This document shows positions 12,201 to 23,612 of a stretch of DNA of 64,000 bases, piece after piece (the stretch's first letter is position 1; each line of letters opens with the position of its first letter). Source of the stretch: Hydractinia symbiolongicarpus (lineage: Eukaryota; Cnidaria; Hydrozoa; Anthoathecata; Hydractiniidae). A program made the position numbers and the translations under genes. The stretch lies in assembly GCF_029227915.1 (NCBI RefSeq), contig NC_079884.1:25482001-25546000 (forward strand). The letters run 5' to 3'. The notes beneath the pieces are model-generated. The model had not been told where the DNA came from. It worked only from the letters and a program-made list of their open reading frames with translations, and made no database searches.

Positions 12201-15200
12201 GCATCAAAGTTGCTAAGAAGTAATATTTAATTTTTACAAAAAATATTGACACTCACTTTTCTTATACACTAGTAGAGAAACGACTTTCATTGTTGGTAAA
12301 GACCTATTCTGAAGGTTTCCTGTTACATCATCTAGGTTGGAGCCTTGATCTCTTAACTTTCCAAATTTTGAGCCTGGTCCGTCGTTAAGTTTTGACCCAA
12401 ATCACAGCCTCAGCCCTTAACAACCTTTAAAACAAGGTGTATAAGCTTTGTTACTCCAATTGTAACGGTTTCAAGGGAAACACCCACCCAGGGTTAAGCG
12501 TGGGAAACACCCACCCAAAACCATTGTCTTTCATCTTGTTGGTGACGAGATATAAATTAGTAAGAAATTTATTTACAAACTGTGTGTCTTATTGGAAGAT
12601 TTGTCATTTGTTATTCATTCATGGATCAAACTTTCACCCTAACCTGTAGTGAAAGATCTTGAAAACAGCTAATTGGGAAGTTAACCTCTTTGTGTTTAAG
12701 CAACCTAACAAATTCAATTTTTTTCTCTCATAGATTGGTATCAAGCGTTCTATTTTGTCTCTTTATTTTCATTACATAAACATGGCTTTCTGTTTTCTGT
12801 ACCTTCATCCCTTCTCGAAGTTTGTTCCAGTTGTGATAAATGGAAATCAGTAGAAATTAAAGGTAAAATAACTCTGAAACAAAGTTATAATATGGTTATG
12901 GTTATAATTAGGGTTGTTTCGTCTAAAATCACATTAAGCAATAAAAATTCCTTAAGCAAACTAATTTTCGCGAAAATTATCATTTATTATACTGCTATAA
13001 TGCCAAAACCATTTATCTTAGATGCATTCTTTCGTGAAATCTGCCAATGTAACGCCATTGATTTTCTCTCAACGCTATTTTCAGCTGAAATTAGTCCAAA
13101 AAATCAGCTGCTTTGTATGAAATAATAAATTGTACAGCAGGCAAAAGTAACATCCAAATATGATGTTGATAAAAAAACATTTTGTTTTTTTCCCACACGT
13201 ACCAGTTTCACTGTAAGTTGACTAATCAAACGTCTCTTAGGGCCTAGTGTTTCTTATTTTATTCTAAATTAATTCTTTAAAAATCTAAATTAAAATACGT
13301 ATTTGTATGTTCGTCTTTTAGATGTTGATAAATGGTTAGCCTTGTTTCAACTGTCGTGCATATCAATGCAACACGTAACCCATTTTATTGAAAGCATGTC
13401 TGCGTTTGATGCTGATGATGAAGTACCATGTATCATTCAATCTGCCGTCACTGTATGTTCCGTTTGAATTGCTCTCCCCTTCCTGGTTTCACACTCACAC
13501 GATCTCCTCCACACGTGTTGCTTGTTTTTTCCTGTATACTGTAGCTGTGTGTAACAGTACCATCGTTGTGTTTTTGTCTCACTAATTCAGCTGTGTGCTT
13601 TAAATCATTGATACATGATTTGTCGTTTCTTTTTAGATGTTTTCTGTTAACGTCAGCAAATTCCGTGCAGATAGGATGATACAGTGCTTAAATGAGATAG
13701 TACGACATCAAAAACTGCAGGTGTGATTTTTTTTAAAATCCCAAATTTCATTACTGTCTTTTAAACTGGGCGTTTATTAGAAATACAGAGTGCTTATTTA
13801 TATAATTGATAGAAGAAAGGGGAATAGCTATTGATTGAAAGGGGATTATTATTTTAATTTTTAAAATCGAATGGTCTACATTTTGCGCTTAATTTAGTTC
13901 AACGTAGATGAATATATCACGAATAATTGTAAATTTTATTACTTACAAGGAATATACAAAGAACGTTAACTTTTGTTGCATCTTCGTTTTAGAATGTATC
14001 TACGTATTTTAGTGAAGACCTCCAAACAGGCAAGTTAACTGGTTAAAAAAATTAAATGCTCACTACTTATATGTTGTTTGATTTATTTGATGTAGGCTGT
14101 TCGTTTGACCGTGGCTTTGTGTAGATTGTTCGTTTGACCATGGCTTTGTGTAGATTGTTGTTTGACCATGACTGTATGTAGATTCTCCGTTTGACCATGA
14201 CTGTTTGTAAATTGTTCGTTTGACCATGACTGTATGTAGATTGTTCGTTTGACCATGACTGCGTAAGTTGTTCGTTTGACCATGACTGTGTGTAGATTGT
14301 CCGTTTGGCCATGGCTCTGTATAGATTGTTCGTTTGACCATGCCTGTGTGTAAATTGTTTGTTTGACCATGACTGTATAGACTTGTGTGTAGACTTCGTA
14401 ATTTATAAATTGTCGACAATAGAAAACATTTTTCTGGCGTTAAATAGGGGTTGAACATATTTTGTTGTGCTCTATTATGTTATACAAGGCAAAATAACAC
14501 CACCAATTGCTTGGCAATAAAGAATACGCAAAAGTTATCTTTAAAAACACTAAAAGATTATATAAAGTCTCTTCATGCTTTGCTACAATTTTTTTATAGC
14601 AACGAATCTTCACGGCATGAGTTTCGCCATGTTGGTATTCGTTCAGTGTTTTGTGTCGTTGTACAGTGAAGCAACAGACGATGAAGACAAGGGTACTGTA
14701 GCACTCAACTGTGATCAATTCATAACAATTCTTCATCTGTTTGTGAACTATGCAAAAGATATGACCGACCATTTGGTAAGTTGAGGTTCGCTGTGGAAAT
14801 ATTTTTTTACCCGCTTAGTTTCATTAATTTGTTTCACTGCTTTTGTACTCTCCTGAGATTTCGTTGGAATTTGAAATTGAAAACCGCAAACTCTTTTACC
14901 TGATAGAATTATGATAGTAACGTAGATCTTGTCGTGTTTAGAACATTAGCAATCAAATGTTATCCACATCATGTATTTTCCGTGTTTTTGTAACGTATAT
15001 CGACAACCTGAAGAATAATTTTCCTTTTCTAAAATTTAAAGTAAAGTGTTTTTCACAAGACGTGAGTGTTGAGACATATTTATTCTTTATCCCAAAGAGC
15101 TCAAGTGTAAAGCAAGTTCAATTTTGTTCATAAAAGCAAGTTCGATGTTTTTATTTATGTAGATAGCATCCCAGTTCACTCTTTACTTGTTGGAGCAACT

Positions 15201-15414
15201 CCTGTACGCATCCGCCATGTTTGATGAAGGCATGAAAAAAAATATGTCTCTCCTCCTGATGAATGTTCTACTTGCTTTATTGGATTCTGTAAAGTATTTA
15301 CAAGGCGACAAAACGAGCATGCTTGACAAATGCAAAGACACACTTAATATTTCAGATGATGAACTTGGACATCTGTTAAAAGAAAAGTATGAAGCTTTTG
15401 TCAAAATGAAATAA
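7366..15414 (+). CDS. GEMIN4: Gemin-4, SMN complex component
   Basis: Twelve exons join in phase to 972 residues (human about 1058): 7366-7623, 8302-9085, 9466-9734, 10503-10793, 11305-11469, 11766-12108, 12734-12862, 13322-13452, 13637-13720, 13993-14029, 14600-14775, 15163-15414. Identity rests on colinear matches to Gemin4. INKLTDDEADLKIISRLASL followed by VVSPGFVIKEI and AITAIPSL (exons 4-5) parallels the human FNQLTQ...VHPEVTVKKM...LTAFPAL region. VPSSLLEVCSSCDKW (exon 7) parallels VPATLFEICKLSEDEW. The protein is all-helical and has no catalytic motif. Gemin4 is a scaffold subunit of the SMN complex that loads Sm rings on snRNAs. Intron 10 uses a GC donor (14030-14031) and holds a minisatellite. 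Intron 2 holds a (TTG)n run and intron 3 a dispersed repeat. Confidence 0.88.
9168..9316. repeat. (TTG)n microsatellite in GEMIN4 intron 2
   Basis: About 150 bp of nearly pure TTG/CTG triplets starting 83 bp after the exon 2 donor. It produces long Leu or Asn homopolymer ORFs on both strands that are not genes. Confidence 0.95.
10265..10450 (+). repeat. Dispersed repeat beginning (ATC)n, GEMIN4 intron 3
   Basis: A (CAT)n run leads into CTTAACGTCCGTTTTCCATG, then CATGGGTTGGACGGGG and a moderately GC-rich tail ending in CTGCCTCTGGGC. The composition is unlike the surrounding intron and the start resembles SINE-like dispersed repeats I remember from several invertebrate genomes (from memory, not searched). 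It ends about 50 bp before the exon 4 acceptor. Confidence 0.5.
14096..14395. repeat. Minisatellite, unit about 29-30 bp, GEMIN4 intron 10
   Basis: About ten imperfect copies of a unit like GATTGTTCGTTTGACCATGA followed by CTGTGTGTA. Frames on the minus strand stay open through it, giving spurious overlapping ORFs (MVKRTIYTQSW-type repeats). It lies between the GC donor of exon 10 and the acceptor of exon 11. Confidence 0.95.
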
Positions 15415-16137
15415 GCTAATTTGAAAACTAGTTTTTGTCGTTTTTTGTCCTTTACTCTCAACGAAGGAGCGTTCCTAATTAACGTATTTATTTATATGAG
15501 CGTCCCAGTTTGATAGAACACCTTTAAAAATTAAATCAGCGCCCAGAAAAAGTATTTGTCCAGGAAATTAATTATGACGTAAAGGTGTTTGCGAATCGAA
15601 ATATTTAAAACCTTTTACAAAGCTTACAGAGAAAATTTCAATGAATGTGCTTAAGAAACCAAATGATTAATTTATTTTCCAAATTCTGCAAATTTCACAT
15701 GGTTCGCCGTTTTAAACTGGCATATTAAACATCATTCGCCTCAGGCGGAAGCGTCTGACAGAATATTTTTGGATGTTCGTGAATATCCAAAAAATATCTC
15801 AGCAGATATCCGATATCAAATATCTGCTCGAGATATTCGATAGTCTCTCCGGCACTTATATTTTTTTTATATATATAATTTCTTTAAAAAATTACATGCA
15901 AGACAGATGGAGAGTTAAAACTAAAACTAAAAAAGTTATCAAACAAAGGATATATTATATCGCACTCCATCTTTTATTGTTCTCGATAGTAGTACAGAAA
16001 GGATAAGCAATCAGATGGAGAGCTGAAAATAACAAGCGCGAACGTTTTAAAACAACAAGAAAAAGTAAACTAAAATAAAATATGGAGTGGTTCGCCACTT
16101 TAGATAATGATTCCTTTCCAATGGTGCATGATAAAAC
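15415..16137. other. GEMIN4 3' flank
   Basis: Non-coding. Around 15775-15845 there is a cluster of GATATC/ATATCCGATATC palindromic words similar to the ends of the element at 16138-16276, suggesting a decayed relative. No gene seen. Confidence 0.35.
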
Positions 16138-16276
16138 AGATATTCAGCGCGGTAGAATCGGATATCGCAATTAATAAGTATTGCTTCGTTTATATTCGAC
16201 TCCGCTGCACGTCGTCGAATATCACAAGCTCGAGTGAATAATTACGGATATCCGATTTTACCTTGCTGAATATCTG
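16138..16276. mobile_element. Short TIR element (MITE), 139 bp
   Basis: The terminal inverted repeats are about 29 bp: CAGATATTCAGCGCGGTAGA at the left, and the right end TTTTACCTTGCTGAATATCTG reads as its imperfect reverse complement. The centre holds a second short palindrome (TATTCGAC...GTCGAATA). There is no coding capacity. Confidence 0.6.
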
Positions 16277-17440
16277 CTTAATATTGTCCTGAACATTTTT
16301 TTTTTATTATTATTTTCAGTTTCATGCAGTGTTTTAAAAAATATTCATCGCACTGCATTATTACACCCAAAAACGCGTTAAATCTGGCCACCATCTAGAT
16401 AATCAAAAATAACGGGATGCTGTTTATTTATCTTGACAGGAAAACTTACGCTAGTAAGGCCGGGAAAAAGGGAGATAAAATATGAGAAGTCAAGTTCCTT
16501 GTAAATTGTTTTTCGTAGTTGGAAACTCTTTGTTTTTACTGTTTTACTGTTTTTATCTTATCTCAAAAAATTGATCTCGGATTGCTCTCTGTCTACAATT
16601 TCCTTTCTTCTTCGTCACCACAGCTTTTTGTTCAAACCTCGATAATGTCGATTTTCTATAAAGATAGAAGCGTCATTAAATGTGTACTACTCAGTGTCTA
16701 CTCTGTCGAAAAATATTTTTTCAAAAAATCAGAAATATCAGCACTTTCTTATATCAGAAAAATGTCAAGCATTTTAAGGATCAAAGTTCCATATGAACTA
16801 TATTCGTTTGACAAGAATTTGACAAGTTTCATTCAAATTTAAACAGTTTCTTTTATCAGAATGTTTTTAATCAAAAATACTTTTTTAGGCCAAGGTCCCA
16901 ATAAGTGTAAGATTTTGGCCCAAAATAGCTGAAAAATCGGAGAAATGTTGTGAGCTACCGAGAACTACCTCATAATTTACAATATTTTTACTCCACGATC
17001 CGTTATGTTTACTTACTTTACATTTTCTTCGTTTTGTTTATTTTCTGCTGATAACTTTGGTAGCAAGAATTCTTCTTCTCTTGCAACTGTCCCCGTGTTG
17101 TCTCGATAGTGTTCTCGATGTCTTTGACAACTCTAAAGTAACAGCGGTCATAATAAATAAGTTTGGTTTTTCAAAGATTAAGTTTCTTCAGTGTGGAGTG
17201 AAGGGCGGGTAATGTTTTGAAAACAGATTACAACGTCAGCATTATTCTGTCGCCGGTAAACTTAGTAAGTAAATTTAACTTCAAACTTTTTGTATTAAAT
17301 TTGACGTCAATTTGCAAATTCTTTGTACCTTTTTGACATGCTTCACTAGCTATAAGTTTAGCCATCAGTAGACCACCATTTCCATAGCCTGGATGTTAGT
17401 ATTTGTTGTTTTTTTTGACCAAGCCAAAACAATCTATACC
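16277..17440. other. Intergenic, no gene recognised
   Basis: AT-rich sequence. A 107-codon ORF at 16519-16842 has no recognisable domain, no splice context and a composition like its surroundings, so it is not called. The 3' part of the CIMIP2C-like gene could extend into this region on the minus strand, but I could not find a convincing exon. Confidence 0.3.
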
Positions 17441-17447
17441 ATAATAC

Positions 17448-17575
17448 CCGTATACGTCTGTCCGTCCGTCCGTCTGTCTGTCTGTCACGCAAAATGGTAG
17501 CTTAGCTGCGCAGGTAGCGAGACGCACGCAATGCGGTATAAAAAGGACGGGCAAACCCGTGGATTTTTCCACAGG
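17448..17575. repeat. Dispersed repeat with (GTCY)n and GACGGGCAAACCCGTGG
   Basis: A GTCTGTCCGTCCGTCCGTCT microsatellite runs into a GC-richer segment ending GGACGGGCAAACCCGTGGAT. Similar endings occur near 28000-28040 (GACGGGCCAACCCTTGGG) and 37350-37380 (GGGCGAACCCTTAG), so this looks like a repeat family. Confidence 0.5.
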
Positions 17576-18076
17576 CTAATGACTAGTAATATAAAATCTG
17601 ATTGCTTCTTTTGCTTTTTTTTGTTTGTTTTTATAAAATTATGTTTCCGGAATTACTTATGCTAAAGTGATAAAACTTGGCATACTTCTACAAAGTAATA
17701 CAAACAGATTCCAGGTAAAAGAAATAATTTTGAAATATTTTTATCAACGATAAACTCATAAATTGCGGTTTTCCGTTTCAATCCATTCCATGTGTGAATA
17801 TTGACCTTTGCGTGCATACCTAAATGTGTTTTCTTTTATATAGCGAGACTTTGATAATAAGTGCTGCTTTCGGAAAAAAAGTCCATACACGTTTCTCCTG
17901 TATATATATGTATATGAAATACATTACCCAGGTTATTGGTACTGTCAAATAAAGGAAATTTCAGTCGAAGAAGCAGTCGTACAGTCCCTAAAAATCATCG
18001 TGCTTCGGGGAAAGTGGGAATTTGACTTAAAAAAATAATCGATTATTAGGCACACAAAAGTATTACAAAGAAAACT

Positions 18077-19164
18077 TTACTCATTACTCAGGTTTACCTT
18101 CAGAAAATTTTCCATTTCTTTTTCACTCAATTCGTATCTAAGCGCTGCCATCCATCGTTCACGTGACCTTTTCCGTTCAGCCAGAACAAGAGACGGGTCG
18201 TTTGAATACACAGTGGGAAACTTTACCAGGGATGGTTCGGACTCTTTGGCAGTTTGCATCGCACCTGATAATAAGACATGGTTTCTACGTGCTTGAAAAT
18301 GAGCGGCCGTCGTGTTACCGTATGTGTCTCCGTATGAAAATCGTTGTTGTGGCATGTATCCAGTGTAACTAACAGGTAAACATAAACAGTCCATTTCCAA
18401 TTTTATACATAGGTCTCGCCGATATTCAGAAAGAGAACGGGTCCTGGGATCAAGGTTGCGTTGATTAAAAACTTCCGCGCCGTTTTATTAAAATAACAAA
18501 TAGGTAGTTACAATACACGCGTTTAAATTAAAATCTAAAGTCAGTACAGTCAGAAGAACCATTTGAAGTTAAGACCGGCTATTTTTTCTCATGGCTTGAA
18601 GCTCATTTATATATTATATATACACAAAACAAACAACAGATTAATCAGTTATAGCAAACCGATTTCAAATACCTCGGACAACTTCGTCCCAGGGCTTGTT
18701 AGGTCACTTAATTTGAATGTGCAAATATAAAGTAATTTAGTAATATAAAAGAACCCGGGGACGAAGTTGGCTCTATAAAACCTGATCTGTAAGTGGTTTC
18801 GCGTGTAAAACTAATTACCATTTAGACAGTTCAGTGCACTGCATGCAAACAGTGGGTGGTAAGTATAAATTAGTTCCATATCTAAAAATCAAATACCTCC
18901 TCCCGTTTTGTGTTGTTATCGGGTGAGCTTTTAAGGCTGTTATCCACATATGATCGCTATTTCAACTTTAATCTTAGGGTTTCGGAGAATGAAATAATGT
19001 TGCTTAGAGAAGAAAAAAATAGAGAAAAAGAAATATTACAAAGAAAAAATGAGAATAATAACTCGAAATTAAAAAATGCGCCCGCATTCTTACCCTGGCG
19101 GGATGTCCGATGTGCGATATGTGTAGGCGTGAGTTGTGATCCAATCTTGCGAAGCAGTTGACAT
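18077..19164 (-). CDS. CIMIP2C: Ciliary microtubule inner protein 2C-like (FAM166 family)
   Basis: Two exons join in phase 2: exon 1 at 19164-19094 (ATG at 19162-19164, ending ...SDIPPG) and exon 2 from 18368. The spliced product reads IPPG/YTGYMPQQRFSYGDTYG, the N-terminal signature of the FAM166/CIMIP2 family. It continues with FPTVYSNDPSLVLAERKRSR and RWMAAL, parallel to human CIMIP2C FPTIFSTNPNLLLMERASTR and RW. These proteins line the lumen of axonemal doublet microtubules. Exon 2 either ends at a GT donor (18097-18092) after FLK at 18098, or reads on 7 codons to the stop at 18077. The second choice gives about 121 residues against about 200 in human, so a missing 3' exon is likely. A weak candidate last exon follows a TTTTTTTAAG acceptor near 18030. 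The N-terminal identification is firm; the C-terminal end is not. Confidence 0.8.
18679..18769. mobile_element. CAACCTCGTCCC-type hairpin MITE
   Basis: Starts CAACTTCGTCCCAGGGCTTG and ends AACCCGGGGACGAAGTTG, an imperfect inverted repeat. It lies in intron 1 of the CIMIP2C-like gene. Confidence 0.75.
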
Positions 19165-20306
19165 GTCTTCTTGGTGATCGGATCCTTAGCGTGTAATAAA
19201 AGAACATAAAACGTCATATGTGACGTCACTATAAAGGGTTGGAAAACTAAGGCAACGAGATCATAACAAATTAACGCCAATAAAGATGATAGAATAACTA
19301 CGGTAGCATTGTATAGCCGTTTCCCTTTATTCGGTTAAAAGTAAATAAGTAAATAAGCTGTACTGATACTTAAGCAGCGCTTTTGTCAAACCACAGAAAA
19401 TATCGTGTTTTTTTAAACCATGTAATTTTACAATGAGGTATGACTTCAACAAACAGGAATGACGTGGTCAGACTCACTTTAATTAATCTGTTAATACTAC
19501 TTTACAATGTCTCAAATATCGAAGTGAGTCTTATGAAAAATATTTATAATGTCGATAGCTGTTACTTCCTATACACGTAATCCATTTTCTTGCATTTACA
19601 TTCCACGGAAGTTGGAAAAGCACCCATGCTGAAACATACACTCCGATAACACAAAGCGGACAGAGACACTGGGAGCGAGTTTGGATGCGAAAGCTTTCCC
19701 TCAGCAGAAGCACAAATAGAAAAAAAACTCCCCAAAGCACAACCTTCAAGCTCTAAATTGGAACAAGTGGCCTTGAGAACCCTAAAATTAAGATTAATTT
19801 TTTAAAAAGCTCTGAAAACGCAGAACACTTTGTAACCAGTTTCTTAAAACTACTTGAATGGACTATTTGTATATTTACTTTTAGGGTATAGAAAACACAT
19901 TTTTTAAGAGTAAAAGTCAAACAAAAAACCGAAAATGTCCCGATATTAATCAGTAAATAACCCTGGATTTGATGTATTAAATTCACTAGACACTTTGGAA
20001 AAAGGTCGCGAATACTCAGCAATGATTTCTATCGTTTTAAATCCAACCTTTAAAACCAAATTTTTTGTGCGCTGTACCTTTCGATAAGGAAAGTTGACTT
20101 ATCCAATTTAAACAGCGCTTTAACAAGTTACCCAAAATCTATTATCAGAAAAGTAGGCTGGCATAGTTTTAGAAGAAACAAACTTGTAATTTTAAAGTTG
20201 TATTTACAGAAAAAAATTATTTACAAGATTCCAGGAACAAGCGTAATAAATTTAAGCTATTACTCAAAGTTTTTCGTATTGTTTATTTTGTTTTGCGTGA
20301 GAACGC
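19165..20306. other. Intergenic between the CIMIP2C-like and GPCR genes
   Basis: Contains the 5' flank of the CIMIP2C-like gene and the 3' flank of the minus-strand GPCR. The short minus ORFs at 19531-19749 and 19753-20022 show no recognisable domain and are not called. Confidence 0.35.
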
Positions 20307-21377
20307 TTACACTTTGTGCATTTTTGACATTCTTTTAGTTTCTCCGTTCAAAACTTCAGTCTCGGTACAAAAACTTTCTCCCCATCGACTACTGTGCCTT
20401 CGGCGACTGTGTCGTTCTCTCTGTTGAATACAACACTGTACAGTAAACATACTGTGCATGCGCGAATAGATAAAAACATTAACAACCGAGTTGGACGTTT
20501 GCACTAAATTTAGAAACGTGTTTACCATAACAATAATTTCATATCCTTTCTTACTTATATGGACGTTTGAGTGAACCACTGCATAGAAAATAACTTGGTA
20601 AATATCGAGCGGTAGGGTTAAAATCGAAAAAATAATAATGACCAGCTTCAAAAGGCGTCTTCCTTTCCTCGACATTTTTTCTCGTCTCCATGTTAAGTTG
20701 TCGTGTTGTTTTACCAGGGTGCGGTTCATTCTGAAACCAAGAAATCCCATAACACCCAGCGCAATTATGTCACGCGTGACTTGTAACAAAGCTGACCCAA
20801 GCGACATGCCTGTTTTGTCGCTGTCTGGTGCGCATGTCTTGGTGTTGTATTGTTGGTTTTCGTGTACGCTGAATGTACTCATGTAAGGCAGCACAAAAAA
20901 TATTGATAACGCAACTACAATTAATATCCATAATCCGATTTTTCCTCTTGATAGCGGGTCGTTAAAAGGTTTCACCAGCGTGTGGTAGCGTTCATAACTA
21001 ATTAAGATAAGTACACCTTGAGAAAGCGTGATGCTGATTTGAAGTAAAGAAGGTATCAACTTACATCCGATTTCCCCAAAATGCCATTGCTGGAATTTCG
21101 TTGCCGTAAGATACATAAAGGATAGCGGGATTATGACGGATGACGCTAAGTCTATGAATCCAAGCATAAGAAGGAATCTTTCGAATCTCTTAACGTTGTT
21201 GCGTGATCTAACGCCGAATATGTACACTACTAAAAGGTTGCCCAGCAATCCGATTGAAAATATACCGGTTAATATAATCATTGTCACCACGTCAACCGGA
21301 GAAAATAGGATTTCCATGGGAATGCCAGTATAGTTTCCATCGCTTCCAGTCATATTGATAATAGTAAATTGGTGCAC
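20307..21377 (-). CDS. Class A (rhodopsin-type) G-protein-coupled receptor, orphan
   Basis: Intronless ORF of 356 residues with seven hydrophobic segments. Class A landmarks: GN in TM1 (Asn47), Asp76 in TM2 (GFIDLAS), Trp98 in QQW of extracellular loop 1, disulfide Cys105 with Cys182 in loop 2, and ERY (129-131) at the end of TM3. TM6 has SILTLP (251-256) in place of CWxP, and TM7 has NVFIY (300-304) in place of NPxxY. N-glycosylation sites (NMT, NYT) lie in the short N-terminus; the tail is basic and Ser/Arg-rich. Cnidarian genomes hold many such single-exon receptors, often peptide or amine receptors, but the ligand cannot be inferred here. A second Met at residue 9 could be the true start. 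Confidence 0.9.
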   Translation of the reverse strand: MHQFTIINMTGSDGNYTGIPMEILFSPVDVVTMIILTGIFSIGLLGNLLVVYIFGVRSRNNVKRFERFLLMLGFIDLASSVIIPLSFMYLTATKFQQWHFGEIGCKLIPSLLQISITLSQGVLILISYERYHTLVKPFNDPLSRGKIGLWILIVVALSIFFVLPYMSTFSVHENQQYNTKTCAPDSDKTGMSLGSALLQVTRDIIALGVMGFLGFRMNRTLVKQHDNLTWRREKMSRKGRRLLKLVIIIFSILTLPLDIYQVIFYAVVHSNVHISKKGYEIIVMVNTFLNLVQTSNSVVNVFIYSRMHSMFTVQCCIQQRERHSRRRHSSRWGESFCTETEVLNGETKRMSKMHKV

Positions 21378-22780
21378 ACCCAGTGAGCTGAAAAAATGAA
21401 ATGTGAAAGTGTCAGAAACCGCCGCCTTCTTATTTACTTGTGCGCGTATCTTGAAGACGGGGGTATTTTTTGTACTGTATTGTTATTATAAGTTGTATGT
21501 GATATAAACACCAAAAAATGACACCCCCTTTGTGTGCGAAATGACAGGGATTACCGCTTTAATAACAAAAAGCTTCTCACGCTCAAGTCAGTTCATTTTG
21601 AAATATTAAAGTAGGGAATTTAAGTGAGTGAATAATTCTGATGAGAAGGCTCCCAGCTTGTGTTATTATTTTGTTTGATGTTTGTTCCGCACTTGAAGTG
21701 AAAAACACTTGCATGCCAAATTACGAGATGTGTTTTTTTTATTTATTTTTTATGTTCGTAAAGTAAACAAAATTTGTAACCGAGAATACGTTTATTAATT
21801 ATCGAATTATTTTAGGAAGTTTTTCAAAACTGCAGTACACCTTTTTTTATAGGAACCAATAAACTCCGACTGGAGCTGCTCGTATTTGTCAAGCCTTATC
21901 AAGCATGGATTCTTCTATTTTTATCGAAACTCCAGAATTCAGCCTCATTTTGTTCATAGTTATGACCCTCTAAAATTTGTGTATATTGAAAAAATTGATT
22001 TTTATTTGCTAATGAAGCTCTTTAATTGTTCTCAATCAATCGGAAAAATCAGCTTGAGAGAGAATTACAAAGAGGTTTTACAGCCTAGATTGTTCTTTGT
22101 TATAAAAAATTCAGGCTTGGGTTTTTAGTCTTAAAACAATGATTTAAGTCTAAAGCTGTTCTTAGTTAGCTGGGTTTTTTTAGCAAAATCTAAGGCTTGT
22201 ATTTTTATAAAACTTATAAGAAAAGGGTGTAGCGTCAATAATGACAGGCGGTTTAAAAGTTTGATTGAAGGTCTGGTAAGCTCCAACTGTAATTGATTCA
22301 TTTTTTATTGCATTTTTCAAGCGACGGCGATGGATTAACGGGATTACTGTCATCATAAAAAAAATGGGATGATTTTTTGGTAATATTTACGCTCTGATTA
22401 GCGCTAATTCACAATTCAACATAAAAATGATGTTACGCCAATGATTGCGGTGTATTAGGGACGATATTGGCAAAGGCAGTGTGGCGAAAACTGTTCTGAA
22501 TGCTTAAGAGAAACTTTGATCCGTGTTAGTAATGCGACGGAAGAACTTATTTGAGGTGAGAGAAGTTTTTAATTGAGCTGCAAGAGGAAAAAGTGATAAA
22601 AAATTCATTAAATCGGCTTTAACGTGGTAAAAAATTGAAAAATTCAGCCACACAAAAAAAATATACTTATGTTAACTTAGTGAATAAAGGTAAACTTAAA
22701 GGGTTCCATTACAGCTGCTGACTTTTCTTTCCCTCTGACTGTAACTATGTTACATTATCGCTGGAGATACGTATAACATC
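21378..22780. other. GPCR 5' flank and intergenic sequence
   Basis: No gene or clear repeat. An 80-codon ORF at 21886-22128 lacks any recognisable domain. AT-rich throughout. Confidence 0.3.
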
Positions 22781-22940
22781 CCTCTAACTTCCTTACCTGC
22801 CACACGAGCTGGTTAGCAGTCAGTGGATGGAACTAAATGGGCCAGCAACATTACATCTAAAGTGCGACGGAGTTGGGACTCGAACCTGCTACCTTAAAAT
22901 TACAAGTCACTACACCATTCCACCTGTAGTGCATTATAAT
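22780..22940 (-). mobile_element. tRNA-derived SINE (candidate)
   Basis: On the minus strand there is an A-box-like GGAATGGTGTAGTGACTTG, then about 20 nt later a B-box match GGTTCGAGTCC. This is the internal RNA polymerase III promoter of a tRNA head. The flanking arms do not fold into a full tRNA, so a SINE rather than a tRNA gene is the better reading. Confidence 0.5.
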
Positions 22941-23612
22941 TATAGGAAGAAGGAAATGCATAGCTAGAAAAAAACGTGGACACGTTCTGCGTCTAGATCC
23001 TCGACTCGCAAAAGAGCTTTTCATAGTTAATCGGCTTGTGACGCTCGTACAGTCTCGAAATAGTTTCCATATCATCAAGTGGTATTTTATTTCACTTCGG
23101 GCGCACTGGATTAAAATGTTGTTTGTTTAGAGCAGATGTGAAGTATTATTTGCTGTGTAAACAAAAAAGAAACACACCAGCGTATTGTTTATTTAATGAA
23201 GCTGGCCTTATGTGTGGCTTTTGATACTCATGCTACAGTAAGATTCAATTTAATAACTCTTTTTACTATTTAGTTATATCGCTTTCAGCAAAGAAATATT
23301 TACGGAAGGCAAGCTAAGGGGCTGTTTACTTGAGAGGCGGGAATGATTACGGTTTTTCGGGGCCCGCTCTCCTCAATAATTATACTAAAAGTTACTTTGT
23401 GTTGATATAGAAAATGTTTGTCCTGGGTCAATTTCGTCCCGTCCTGTTTGATCTAAACGGGGTCCTGTCTCAAATACGTTTTTTCCATATAAACACACCG
23501 TTCAAGACGAATCTTTTCTCCATATAAATGCGGGACAAAATCAGCCAGAGAAACGTCCCGTCCCATCTCTCATATAAAGCTCCGTTATAATATTAAAGTA
23601 TTATCTATTATA

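Noticed and set aside
14063-14458. Three overlapping minus-strand repeat ORFs
   Set aside because: Minisatellite in an intron whose frames all happen to be open.
16519-16842. 107-codon plus-strand ORF
   Set aside because: No domain, start context or homology recognised; composition equals the surrounding non-coding DNA.
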